From Enhydrobacter sp. (GTDB taxonomy: Bacteria; Pseudomonadota; Alphaproteobacteria; Reyranellales; Reyranellaceae): a stretch of DNA of 64,000 nt. The DNA lies in NCBI GenBank assembly GCA_025808875.1, contig CP075528.1, positions 4,586,473 to 4,650,472 of the forward strand, read 5' to 3'. A program made the position numbers and the translations under genes. Position 1 is the first letter of the stretch. Every line of letters starts with the position of its first letter. Shown one piece after another: positions 55,184 to 63,729 of the stretch. A model generated the notes under the pieces. That model worked only from the letters and a program-made list of their open reading frames with translations, was not told where the DNA came from and did not search any database.

Positions 55184-57886
55184 ATGGAACGCAAGCTCTT
55201 CGTCTACATCTGGCGGCACAGCAAACCCGAGCAGCTGGTCATCCTCCTGCTCGTCGTGCTGTCGCAGCTCTTCTATTTCGTCTCGCTCGAGGTGCCGAAG
55301 AAGATCGTCAATAACGGCATCACCGGCAACGCCTTCAAGGAGACGCCGACCATCAGGCTGGGGACGTTCGACCTGCCGCAGTTCCTGGGGGGCGGCCGGC
55401 TGTTCGACGGCTTCACGGTCGACCAGCTCCACTACCTGGTCGTCATGAGCTTCGTCTTCCTGGGCGCTGTGATCGTCAACGGCCAGTTCCGCCGCAGCAT
55501 CAATACCCAGAAGGGCCGCATGGGCGAGCGCATGCTGCGTCGCCTGCGCTACGAGCTTTACGACCGCATCCTGCGCTTCCCGCCGACGCACTTCCGCAAG
55601 GTCAAGCAGGCCGAGCTGGCCACCATGATCAAGGACGAGGTCGAGCCGCTCGGCGGCTTCATCGGCGACGCCTACGTGGCGCCGATGTTCCTCGGCGGCC
55701 AGGCGCTGACGGCCATCATCTTCATCATGCTGCAGAACTGGATCCTGGGCATCGTTGTGATCGTGCTGCTCGGGGTGCAGATGGCGATCATCCCGCGCCT
55801 GCGCCGGCCGGTGCTGGCGCTCGGCCGCCAACGCCAGATCTCGGCCCGCCTGCTCGCCGGCCGCATCGCCGAGACGGCCGATGGCGTCAACGAGATCCAC
55901 GTTCACGGCGCGGCGAACTACGAGCGGGCCGACATCTCGGAGCGGCTCGGCCACATCTTCCGGATCCGCTTCGAGCTCTACAACAAGAAGTTCATCGCCA
56001 AGTTCTGGAACAACTTCCTGTCGCAGTTCACGCCGTTCTCGATCTACCTGCTGGGCGGCTATTTCGCGATCACGGGGCATATGGATGTCGGCGCCGTGGT
56101 GGGTGTGTTGTTGGCCTACAAGGACCTGCCGTCGCCGATCAAGGAACTGATCGACTGGGACCAGCAGCGCCAGGACGTTCAGATCAAGTACGAGCAGGTC
56201 ATCGACCAGTTTCAGCCCGAGGGCATGATGCCGCCGGAGCTGCAGGCGCTGCCGGACGGCCCCACCCCGCACATCGGCAAGGAGATGGCGCTGACCGGCG
56301 TCACCGTTTCGGAGGACGGCCGTATCAAGCTGCTCGACAGCGTCACGCTCAACCTGCCGACCTCGGGGACGTTGGCGGTGATCGGCTCGGCCGGCTCCGG
56401 CAAGGACGTGCTGGGCCACGTGATCGCGCGCCTGACCATGCCGACCGGAGGGTCGATCAAGGTCGACGGCCAGGACTTCTTCCAGCTGCCCGAGTATCTG
56501 CTCGGCGCCCGTCTGGCCTATATCGGGCAGGAGACCTATCTGTTCCCGCTGTCGGTGCGGGACAACCTGCTGTTCGGCCTCAAGCACCGGCCGGTGCGCC
56601 CCGCCACCTACGACGAGGCCACGCGCGCGGTGCGCGAGAAGTTCTGGCAGGAAGCGGCGCGGGCCGGCAATCCCGCGCTCGATCCCAATGCCGACTGGGT
56701 CGACTACGAGCTGGCCGGCGCGAGCGGGCCGGTCGACCTGCTGCCGTGCATCGCGCGCGCGCTCAAGCAGGTCGAGCTCGACGAAGACATCTACGGCCTC
56801 GGCCTGCGCGGCGCGATCGACGCCGCCAAACGGCCCGACCTCGCGGAGAAGATCCTCGAGGCCCGCCGCGAACTGCACGAGCGGTTGCAGGATCCGGCCT
56901 ATGCCGGGCTGATCGAACCGTTCAACGCCGATCGCTACAACAAGAACCTGTCGGTGGCCGAGAACCTGCTGTTCGGCACGCCGGTCGGCGCCGGTCTCGA
57001 CGGCGACAACCTCGCCGCGGCGCCCTACATGCAATCGGTGCTGCGCGAGAACGGCCTCGACCAGGACCTGCTGCGCATGGGCCTGAGCATCGCGGAAACC
57101 ATGGTCGAACTGTTCTCCGGCCTGTCGCCCGACAATCCGCTGTTCGAGCAGTACAGCTTCATCTCGGCCGAGGAACTGCCCAACGTCCGGCTGCTCCTGC
57201 AGCGTCTGGGCGGCAAGGGCGCCGAGGCCGTGCCGGAAGGCGACCGCGCGCGACTGATGACCCTGCCGCTGCGCTACATCGAGGCCCGCCATCGCCTCGG
57301 CCTGATCGATTCGGCCATGGAAGAGCGGCTACTGGCAGCCCGCCGGACCTTCGCCGCCGGCCTGCCGCAGGCGCTGCGCGGCGCCGTCGAGTTCTACGAT
57401 TTCGAGAAGTACAACAGCGCCGCCACCCTTCAGGACAATATCCTCTTCGGCCGTGTGGTCTATGGCCAGGCGCAAGCCGACACTCGTGTCGGTACCTTGA
57501 TCGCCGAAGTGCTCAACGAGCTCGCCTTGCGCGACGCCGTGATCGATGTCGGTCTCGACTACAATGTCGGCGTCGCCGGCAAGCGCCTGCCGGCGACCCA
57601 GCGCCAGAAGCTCGGTATCGCGCGCGCCCTGCTCAAGCAGCCCGACCTGCTCGTCGTCAACGAAGCGGTGGCGGTGTTCGACGGCCGCACGCAGGATCGC
57701 ATCCGCGACAATATTCTCGCTGCCGCCGGCGGGCGCGGCGTGGTCTGGATCGCCAACCGGCCGGCCCAGTCGGAACCGTTCCAGCGGGTGGTCGTAATGC
57801 AGGGTGGCCGCGTGGTTGCCCAAGGATCGCCGCAGGAGCTGGCGGCAAAAGGCGGACTCTATGCCGAACTCATGGCATCAGCCTAA
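55184..57886 (+). CDS. Atypical ABC transporter-like protein: exporter membrane domain with degenerate, hugely expanded ATPase domain
   Basis: This protein of 900 residues has a type 1 ABC exporter membrane domain at residues about 1-330. It starts ERKLFVYIWRHSKPEQLVIL and has RMGERMLRRLRYELYDRILR at the coupling region. The ATPase domain is abnormal. Walker A is GSAGSGKD (Asp408 instead of Ser/Thr), the signature is LPATQ (802-806), Walker B ends LLVVNEA (Asn826 for the usual Asp) and the switch His is Asn858 in WIANRP. Walker A and signature are 395 residues apart instead of about 100. The insert carries three DN/ENLLFG-type repeats at residues about 460, 593 and 751. It is co-directional with a cNMP-binding gene. 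GTG 55157 is an alternative start. It may be regulatory rather than a transporter. Confidence 0.82.
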   Translation: MERKLFVYIWRHSKPEQLVILLLVVLSQLFYFVSLEVPKKIVNNGITGNAFKETPTIRLGTFDLPQFLGGGRLFDGFTVDQLHYLVVMSFVFLGAVIVNGQFRRSINTQKGRMGERMLRRLRYELYDRILRFPPTHFRKVKQAELATMIKDEVEPLGGFIGDAYVAPMFLGGQALTAIIFIMLQNWILGIVVIVLLGVQMAIIPRLRRPVLALGRQRQISARLLAGRIAETADGVNEIHVHGAANYERADISERLGHIFRIRFELYNKKFIAKFWNNFLSQFTPFSIYLLGGYFAITGHMDVGAVVGVLLAYKDLPSPIKELIDWDQQRQDVQIKYEQVIDQFQPEGMMPPELQALPDGPTPHIGKEMALTGVTVSEDGRIKLLDSVTLNLPTSGTLAVIGSAGSGKDVLGHVIARLTMPTGGSIKVDGQDFFQLPEYLLGARLAYIGQETYLFPLSVRDNLLFGLKHRPVRPATYDEATRAVREKFWQEAARAGNPALDPNADWVDYELAGASGPVDLLPCIARALKQVELDEDIYGLGLRGAIDAAKRPDLAEKILEARRELHERLQDPAYAGLIEPFNADRYNKNLSVAENLLFGTPVGAGLDGDNLAAAPYMQSVLRENGLDQDLLRMGLSIAETMVELFSGLSPDNPLFEQYSFISAEELPNVRLLLQRLGGKGAEAVPEGDRARLMTLPLRYIEARHRLGLIDSAMEERLLAARRTFAAGLPQALRGAVEFYDFEKYNSAATLQDNILFGRVVYGQAQADTRVGTLIAEVLNELALRDAVIDVGLDYNVGVAGKRLPATQRQKLGIARALLKQPDLLVVNEAVAVFDGRTQDRIRDNILAAAGGRGVVWIANRPAQSEPFQRVVVMQGGRVVAQGSPQELAAKGGLYAELMASA

Positions 57887-57904
57887 GGGACAGTGGAGGG
57901 CGCG

Positions 57905-58354
57905 ATGAACCTCAACGAGGAAGTCGAGATCCTGAAGGGCGTTCCGATCTTCTCCAAGATCGAGCCGGCGCGGCTCAAGCTGCTGGCCTTCACCGGCGAG
58001 CGTCTCAATTTCGGCGCCGGCCAGGAGGTCTGCCACCAGGGCGAACCCGGCGACGCCATGTATGTCATCCTGGGCGGCATCGCCGACGTGCTGATCGACA
58101 CGCCGGCCGGCCAGCTGCTGGTCGCCCAGCTCAAGAAGAACGCCTTCTTCGGCGAAACCGCCATCCTGTGCGATGCGCCGCGCAACGCCACGATCAAGGC
58201 CAACGAGTCGCTGAGCACGCTGAAAATTTCCAAGGACATGTTCTATCGCCTGGTGACGGAGTTTCCCGCCATGGCCATCGAGATGATGCGCGAACTGGCC
58301 CATCGCGTCGAAGACACCAACCAGAAGCTGCGGGCGGCGACGCGGGCGCACTGA
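57905..58354 (+). CDS. Cyclic-nucleotide-binding domain protein (no effector domain)
   Basis: The 149-residue single CNB domain starts VEILKGVPIFSKIEPARLKL and continues EVCHQGEPGDAMYVILGGIA. The phosphate-binding cassette is FFGETAILCDAPRNATIKA, with the usual Glu and Arg. There is no DNA-binding domain, so it is not a Crp-type regulator. It lies 18 bases after the atypical ABC protein and is probably its partner. It may make that system cyclic-nucleotide-dependent (inference). Confidence 0.88.
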   Translation: MNLNEEVEILKGVPIFSKIEPARLKLLAFTGERLNFGAGQEVCHQGEPGDAMYVILGGIADVLIDTPAGQLLVAQLKKNAFFGETAILCDAPRNATIKANESLSTLKISKDMFYRLVTEFPAMAIEMMRELAHRVEDTNQKLRAATRAH

Positions 58355-58363
58355 TCGCATCGC

Positions 58364-58897
58364 ATGAGTCGCCTCGACAGCTTCATCGCGCGCATGCAGG
58401 CGCAGCGCGACTGCCTGAATTTCCTCAAGCCGCATGTCGACCGGATGCCCGGTCCGATCGTCGACGTCGGGCTGGGCAACGGACGCACCTACGATCATCT
58501 GCGCGAACTGTTCCCCCGGCGCGACATCTATGTCTTCGAGCGCAAGGTCGCCGCCCATCCCGACTGCATCCCGCCGGCCGACCGGCTGTTCCTCGGCGAA
58601 GCGCAGGAGACCATTCCGGCGGCGGCTCAGCGGCTCGGCGCAACGGCGGCGCTGGTCCACACCGATCTCGGCACCGGCGATCACGAGGCCAACATGGCGA
58701 TGGCGGGATGGCTCGGCCCCGCGCTCGACCTGCTGGTCCGCCCTCAGGGCTTCGTCGTCGCCAACCAGCCCCTCGCCGTCTCACGCTGGTCCCGTCTGGC
58801 CGATCCTCCGGGCGTGGCCCGCGACCGCTATTTCCTCTACCGCGCCGGCTGGCCGACGCGCGTCACCGAGCCGCCGACGCGGATGCGGCAGGCTTAA
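58364..58897 (+). CDS. Class I SAM-dependent methyltransferase-like protein
   Basis: The 177-residue protein starts SRLDSFIARMQAQRDCLNFL and has GPIVDVGLGNGRTYDHLREL (the SAM-binding glycine-rich loop with VDVGLGNGRT). DIYVFERKVAAHPDCIPPAD and ALVHTDLGTGDHEANMAMAG follow. It is shorter than typical methyltransferases and resembles the class I SAM-dependent methyltransferase-like family annotated near such clusters. It lies 9 bases after the CNB gene and converges with the YeaQ-like gene. Confidence 0.78.
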   Translation: MSRLDSFIARMQAQRDCLNFLKPHVDRMPGPIVDVGLGNGRTYDHLRELFPRRDIYVFERKVAAHPDCIPPADRLFLGEAQETIPAAAQRLGATAALVHTDLGTGDHEANMAMAGWLGPALDLLVRPQGFVVANQPLAVSRWSRLADPPGVARDRYFLYRAGWPTRVTEPPTRMRQA

Positions 58898-59139
58898 CCC
58901 CGTCCGAACAGCCGGACGAGCACCAGCAACACCACCGCGCCGACCACCGAACCGATGAAACCGGCGGCCTCGCCGGCCCTGTACAGGCCGAGCGCTTGCC
59001 CGCCATAGGTCGCCAACACCGATCCGACGATGCCAACGGCGATGGTGACGATGATGCCGCGCGGATTGGGGCCGGGCGTGACCAGGCGCGCCACCAGGCC
59101 GACCAGCAATCCGATCGCGATCATGCCGAGAATTTCCAT
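58894..59139 (-). CDS. GlsB/YeaQ/YmgE family stress-associated membrane protein
   Basis: The 81-residue protein has three hydrophobic segments (MEILGMIAIGLLVGLVARLV, IIVTIAVGIVGSVLATYGGQ, FIGSVVGAVVLLVLVRLFG). The family, historically called transglycosylase-associated, is induced by stress. Its biochemical role is unknown. The stop overlaps the convergent methyltransferase-like gene by four bases. Confidence 0.87.
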   Translation of the reverse strand: MEILGMIAIGLLVGLVARLVTPGPNPRGIIVTIAVGIVGSVLATYGGQALGLYRAGEAAGFIGSVVGAVVLLVLVRLFGRG

Positions 59140-59151
59140 GCGGCTCTCCCG

Positions 59152-59973
59152 TCAGACGTCGAAGGTCGCCATCACCGGCACGTGGTCCGACGCCAAGTCC
59201 CAATCGCGCAGATCCTTGTCGATGCGATGGCTGCGAATGGCACCCGACAGCGCCGGCGAGGCGAGGATGTGGTCGAGGCGCCGCCCGCGGTCGGACTTGC
59301 GCCAGTCGGTGTTGCGATAGCTCCACCAGGAATAGAGCTTTTGGCTCGCCGGTACGAAACGACGCGGCACGTCGATCCAGTCGAGCGCCGCCATCAGGCG
59401 GCCGAACAGCTCGACCTCGACCGGCGTATGCGAGACGACCTTGAGCAGCTGCTTGTGGCTCCACACGTCGTGCTCGAGCGGCGCGACGTTGAGGTCGCCG
59501 ACGGCGATGCGGCGGCGCCCCCTGCGGGCGCGCGCCGCCGGTCGCCGGGCCGCGAACCACTCCGCCATCTCCCGATAGAAATCGAGCTTGTGAGCGAACT
59601 TGGCGTTCTGGACGGGGTCGGCAATGTCGCCGCCGGCCGGGATGTAGAGATTGTCGAGCAGGATCGGGTCCGACCCGACGGCGAGCGCGACCTCGATGTG
59701 CCGGCAATCCTCCTTGCCGCACCGGTGATGGATGTTCCGGGCGCTGAACGGCACCTTCGAGAGGATGGCGAGACCGTTGTAGGACTTCATGCCCTGGACC
59801 AGCCGGTGCCTGTAGCCCAGCGCCTCGAACGCCATGTGGGGAAAGAACTCGTCGGGGCACTTGGTTTCCTGCAGGCAGAGCACGTCGGGCTTCCGCATCC
59901 TCAGATAGCGTTCGACGTTGGCAATGCGCAGACGCACCGAGTTGATGTTCCACGTGGCGACGGCGAGACTCAT
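59152..59973 (-). CDS. xthA: Exodeoxyribonuclease III
   Basis: This 273-residue AP endonuclease has SLAVATWNINSVRLRIANVE, DVLCLQETKCPDEFFPHMAF (catalytic Glu), NLYIPAGGDIADP, RRRIAVGDLNVAPLEHDVWS (Asp-Asn pair), RKSDRGRRLDHILASPAL and the C-terminal SDHVPVMATF with the catalytic Asp-His. It repairs abasic sites. The 12-base gap to the YeaQ-like gene suggests co-transcription. Confidence 0.93.
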   Translation of the reverse strand: MSLAVATWNINSVRLRIANVERYLRMRKPDVLCLQETKCPDEFFPHMAFEALGYRHRLVQGMKSYNGLAILSKVPFSARNIHHRCGKEDCRHIEVALAVGSDPILLDNLYIPAGGDIADPVQNAKFAHKLDFYREMAEWFAARRPAARARRGRRRIAVGDLNVAPLEHDVWSHKQLLKVVSHTPVEVELFGRLMAALDWIDVPRRFVPASQKLYSWWSYRNTDWRKSDRGRRLDHILASPALSGAIRSHRIDKDLRDWDLASDHVPVMATFDV

Positions 59974-60037
59974 GCGCCGGCAACTATAGACGATTTCGTC
60001 CGCGGCGGCGGGGTTTCGGCGGGCGCGGCGCCTGTCG

Positions 60038-60739
60038 TCAGACCAGCGTGCAGGTCACCGTACCGCAGCCGTCGACGAAGCCCGCGAGCGTGTCGCCCTT
60101 GACCACCGCGGCGACGCCGTCGGGCGTGCCCGTGTAGATCAGGTCGCCGGCGGCGAGCGCGACGAGGCCGGAGAGATAGGAAATCGTTTCCGGCACGTTC
60201 CAGATCATGGCGTCGAGGTCGGACTTCTGCCGGGTCTTGCCGTTCACGTCGAGCTGAATCGTGCCCTTCGTGGGGTGTCCGACCAGGGCCACGGGATAGA
60301 TCTCGCCGATCGGCGCGGACTGATCGAAGCCCTTGCCCATGTCCCACGGCCGCCCCATGTCCTTGGCTTGGTTCTGCAGGTCGCGCCGCGTCATGTCGAG
60401 ACCGACGCCGTAGCCGTAGACATGCTCGAGCGCCTTCTCGACCGGAATGTCGCGGCCGCCGGACTTCATTGCGACGACCAGCTCCATCTCGTGATGCAGG
60501 TTCTTGGTCGCCGACGGGTAGGCGACCTTCGTGGGGTTTCCGGGATCGGCGCAGACGACGACGGCGTCGGCCGGCTTGGTGAAGAAAAAGGGCGGCTCGC
60601 GATCGGGATCGTGGCCCATCTCGCGGGCATGGGCGGCATAGTTGCGGCCGACGCAGAAGATGCGCCGGACGGGGAACAGATCCCTGCTGCCGTGGACCGG
60701 AACGCCGACCGTGGCGGGCGGCGTGACGACGTAGGCCAT
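60038..60739 (-). CDS. Fumarylacetoacetate hydrolase family protein
   Basis: The 233-residue protein has FCVGRNYAAHAREMGHDPDR at the N-terminus, FTKPADAVVV and the metal-binding LHHEMELVVAMKSGG. GYGVGLDMTRRDLQNQAKDM and DLIYTGTPDGVAAVVKGDTL follow. This is the FAH/MhpD-type C-C hydrolase or decarboxylase family, for example fumarylpyruvate hydrolases. The substrate is not assignable. ATG 60739 was chosen as start (MAYVVTPPATVG). Confidence 0.9.
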   Translation of the reverse strand: MAYVVTPPATVGVPVHGSRDLFPVRRIFCVGRNYAAHAREMGHDPDREPPFFFTKPADAVVVCADPGNPTKVAYPSATKNLHHEMELVVAMKSGGRDIPVEKALEHVYGYGVGLDMTRRDLQNQAKDMGRPWDMGKGFDQSAPIGEIYPVALVGHPTKGTIQLDVNGKTRQKSDLDAMIWNVPETISYLSGLVALAAGDLIYTGTPDGVAAVVKGDTLAGFVDGCGTVTCTLV

Positions 60740-60792
60740 CTCTTTACTCCCTCGAAGGCGTGCCTTTATGAAGGGCACTGGAGTTTCAGGCA

Positions 60793-61404
60793 ATGTCCGA
60801 CCCGAACGTTCTGATCGTGCAGGCCGATTCCGCCGACTCGGCGCTCGCCTGGGCAAGTCTTGGCGGGCATCGCTGGCGCTGCGTCGTGGGCGCCGGCGGC
60901 CTGCGCGAGGACAAGGTCGAGGGCGACGGCGCCACCCCGGTCGGCGAGTTTCCGCTGCGCCGAATCTATTTCCGCAACGATCGGCTGGTGCTGCCCAAGG
61001 TCGCCCTGCCGGCGCGGCCGATCAGCAAACATGACGGCTGGTGCGACGATCCGCGCGCGCCGGCCTACAACCGCCTCGTCCGCGTCCCCAACGACTGGAG
61101 CCACGAGAGGATGTGGCGCGAGGACGGGCTCTACGATCTGCTCGTCGTGGTCGGCTACAACGACGATCCGCCCGAGGGCGAATGGGGCAGCGCGATCTTC
61201 CTCCACATCGCGCGCGACGATATGAGTCCGACGCGCGGCTGCGTCGCCTTCGCGCGCGACGACCTGCTGGAACTGGTGACGCTGATCGACCGTCGAACCA
61301 GGTTGCGCCTGCTGTCATTGTCGGCGGTGGAGACCAAGCCGTCGTCCGCCGATCGCGACGAAGACATGAAGCAGTTCGAGGATTTCGACGAGCGCGACTG
61401 GTAG
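60793..61404 (+). CDS. L,D-transpeptidase (YkuD) family protein
   Basis: The 203-residue protein has GLREDKVEGDGATPVGEFPL, then GSAIFLHIARDDMSPTRGCV. This has the His and the S-x-x-R-G-C catalytic cysteine motif of YkuD enzymes. No signal peptide is evident, which is unusual for a wall enzyme. The acidic C-terminal tail (DRDEDMKQFEDFDERDW) is not part of the domain. It crosslinks or edits peptidoglycan if exported. Divergent from the FAH-family gene. Confidence 0.86.
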   Translation: MSDPNVLIVQADSADSALAWASLGGHRWRCVVGAGGLREDKVEGDGATPVGEFPLRRIYFRNDRLVLPKVALPARPISKHDGWCDDPRAPAYNRLVRVPNDWSHERMWREDGLYDLLVVVGYNDDPPEGEWGSAIFLHIARDDMSPTRGCVAFARDDLLELVTLIDRRTRLRLLSLSAVETKPSSADRDEDMKQFEDFDERDW

Positions 61405-61413
61405 AGGGCCGGC

Positions 61414-62517
61414 TCAGCCGACCATCCTGCCGATCGTGCGTGCGGTATAGTCCACCAGGGGAATGATCCGCGCGTAGTTGAGGCGCGTCGGGCCGATCAC
61501 GCCGATCGCGCCGAGAATGCGTTCCTGCGAATCGCGAAACGGGGCGACGACCATCGAGCAGCCCGTGTTGGCGAACAGCGGATTGTCGGCCCCGATGAAG
61601 ATCTGGACACCCTCGCCGGCGTTGGCAAGTTCGAGCAGCCGCGCAAAGCTCTCGCCGCGTTCGAGCGCGTCGAACAGGATGCGCACCCGCTCCAGATCCT
61701 CGATCGCGGTGATGTCCTCGAGCAGGCGCGCCTGGCCGCGCACGATCAGGGCGCTGCCGGGCTCCCCGGCCCACGTTGCCATGCCCGATTCGATCACCCT
61801 GGCGGTGAGATCGTTCAGTTCGGCGCGCTTGAGCTTGAGGTCTTCCAGGATCAGCCGCCGCGCATCGTCGAACGTGCGGCCGATCAGACGCGAGTTCAAA
61901 TAGTTGGTGGCTTCGACCAGCACCGACGCGGGCATTCCCAAAGGAACGTCGATCAGCCGGTTCTCGACATGCCCGTTCTGAGTGACGGTGACGACAAGGG
62001 CGCGGCCGGGCCCGAGATGGACGAATTCAATGTGCTTCAGCGGCTGTTCGCTCTTGGGCGCCATGACGACGCCCGCGCAGCGCGACAGGCCCGACAGGAG
62101 TGTCGTGGCCTGTTCCAGCGCCTCGTTCATGCTGCGCCCGACAGCGGCGCAACGCGCCTCGATGCTCTCGCGCTCCTCTTCCGTGACGTTGCCGACCTCG
62201 AGCAGACCGTTCACGAACAGGCGCAAGCCGGCCTCGGTGGGCAGACGGCCCGCCGAGGTGTGGGGCGAGTAAAGCAGGCCGAGATCCTGCAGATCGGCCA
62301 TGATGTTGCGGATCGTCGCCGGCGAAAGCACCTCGGCGATCTTGCGCGTCAGGGCGCGCGATCCGACCGGCTCGCCGGTCTCCACGTAACTCTCGACGAC
62401 GTGGCGCAGCACGTCGCGCGCGCGATTGCTCAGTTCCGTCACCGAGGCAGTCTGCCGCTGTCCCGAGGGGGCCTCGGCCAGCACACCTCCCGGCAACCCT
62501 AGACGATGAATGGCCAT
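61414..62517 (-). CDS. hrcA: Heat-inducible transcriptional repressor HrcA
   Basis: The 367-residue protein has the N-terminal winged helix (ELSNRARDVLRHVVESYVET, GEPVGSRALTRKIAEVLSPA, TIRNIMADLQDLGLLYSPHT, SAGRLPTEAGLRLFVNGLLE). This is followed by the GAF-like and C-terminal domains with VVAPFRDSQERILGAIGVIG and PTRLNYARIIPLVDYTARTI. It represses chaperone genes via CIRCE sites. The family homology begins near residue 28, so a GTG at about residue 26 is an alternative start. No CIRCE element was seen in its own upstream region. Confidence 0.93.
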   Translation of the reverse strand: MAIHRLGLPGGVLAEAPSGQRQTASVTELSNRARDVLRHVVESYVETGEPVGSRALTRKIAEVLSPATIRNIMADLQDLGLLYSPHTSAGRLPTEAGLRLFVNGLLEVGNVTEEERESIEARCAAVGRSMNEALEQATTLLSGLSRCAGVVMAPKSEQPLKHIEFVHLGPGRALVVTVTQNGHVENRLIDVPLGMPASVLVEATNYLNSRLIGRTFDDARRLILEDLKLKRAELNDLTARVIESGMATWAGEPGSALIVRGQARLLEDITAIEDLERVRILFDALERGESFARLLELANAGEGVQIFIGADNPLFANTGCSMVVAPFRDSQERILGAIGVIGPTRLNYARIIPLVDYTARTIGRMVG

Positions 62518-62600
62518 GCGAAAAATGTAGGTAGTGCAGGCATCTGGGTCAACGCGGTCGCTCGCGCCCGACGACCGCTTCGTGATAATAATCCGCCATC

Positions 62601-62930
62601 GTGTTCCTTCGAGGATATCGCTTCGAGCATCCCAGGACGGAAAAAAGCATCACCATCCGCGGCTGGTCGTACCTGTGGGCCGGCCTGTTCGGCGCGGCTT
62701 ACGTCTGGTGGATCGGCTTCGGCAGCGTCTGGTATGCGCTGCTCCTGAACGTCGCCTACGGCGCGGCGTTCCTGTCGATCGTCGCCGTCACGTCGTTCAT
62801 CGCCGCCAAGACGCAGTTTCTTGTCTTGCTGGTGCTCGTACCCGGCGTGATCCTCGTCCAGGGCATGGCCATGATCTCGATCATCCGGATCGGCTTCCGA
62901 CGCCGCGGCTGGATGTCCAGCATGGCCTGA
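62601..62930 (+). CDS. Hypothetical small membrane protein
   Basis: This 109-residue protein starts at GTG 62601. It has three hydrophobic stretches (WAGLFGAAYVWWIGFGSVWY, LLNVAYGAAFLSIVAVTSFI, FLVLLVLVPGVILVQGMAMI) and a basic tail (IRIGFRRRGWMSSMA). No family is recognised. Divergent from hrcA. Confidence 0.65.
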   Translation: MFLRGYRFEHPRTEKSITIRGWSYLWAGLFGAAYVWWIGFGSVWYALLLNVAYGAAFLSIVAVTSFIAAKTQFLVLLVLVPGVILVQGMAMISIIRIGFRRRGWMSSMA

Positions 62931-63006
62931 GGCCGGTGCAAAGCCGCCTTGTGGCGGGGCCGGCGATTGGTCATAAGCCCAATCCCATCCGCCCAGGAGA
63001 CAAGAC

Positions 63007-63729
63007 ATGCGCCCGTCCGGCCGCGCCCCAGACCAGCTTCGCCCGATCTCGCTCGACCCGGGATTCTCCCGCTATGCAGAGGGGTCCTGCCTGGTGCGAT
63101 TTGGCGAGACCCACGTCCTGTGCACGGCTTCCGTGGACGAGAAAGTACCGCCCTGGATGCGCAATACGAGCCGCGGCTGGGTCACTGCCGAGTACGGAAT
63201 GCTGCCGCGCTCCACCCATACACGCACCGACCGGGAAGCCTCGCGTGGCAAGCAGTCGGGGCGCACCCAGGAGATCCAGCGACTGATCGGCCGCTCCATG
63301 CGTGCCGTGGTGAGCCTGCCCGCCATGGGCGAGCGTCAGATCAACATCGACTGTGACGTACTGCAGGCCGACGGCGGCACCCGCACGGCCAGCATCACCG
63401 GCGCCTGGGTGGCCCTGCATTTCGCCTTCGAGCGCCTGATCAAGGACGGCAAGATTTCGGCCAACCCGATCACCGGTCAGGTCGCCGCGGTATCGTGCGG
63501 CCTGTGGCAGGGCACGCCCGTTCTCGACCTCGACTATGCGGAGGACTCGACGGCCCATGCCGACGCCAATTTCGTGCTGACGGGAAGCGGCGGCATCGTC
63601 GAGGTCCAGGGTACGGCCGAGCAGGAGCCGTTCTCCGAGCCGCAGTTCGTCGAACTCATGGAACTCGCCAAGAAGGGCGTCGCCGAGCTGACGCGACTGC
63701 AGCGTCAGGCGATCGGCAAGACGGGCTGA
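63007..63729 (+). CDS. rph: Ribonuclease PH
   Basis: The 240-residue protein shows the RNase PH fold: RPSGRAPDQLRPISLDPGFS, VLCTASVDEKVPPWMRNTSR (substrate loop), GWVTAEYGMLPRSTHTRTDR, RTQEIQRLIGRSMRAVVSLP, INIDCDVLQADGGTRTASIT and DLDYAEDSTAHADANFVLTG. It trims tRNA 3' ends phosphorolytically. The adjacent rdgB start overlaps its stop region by one base. hrcA-rph-rdgB is a classic alphaproteobacterial block. Confidence 0.95.
   Translation: MRPSGRAPDQLRPISLDPGFSRYAEGSCLVRFGETHVLCTASVDEKVPPWMRNTSRGWVTAEYGMLPRSTHTRTDREASRGKQSGRTQEIQRLIGRSMRAVVSLPAMGERQINIDCDVLQADGGTRTASITGAWVALHFAFERLIKDGKISANPITGQVAAVSCGLWQGTPVLDLDYAEDSTAHADANFVLTGSGGIVEVQGTAEQEPFSEPQFVELMELAKKGVAELTRLQRQAIGKTG

Noticed and set aside
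62518..62600. CIRCE operator upstream of hrcA
   Set aside because: The TTAGCACTC/GAGTGCTAA inverted repeat could not be found in this gap.
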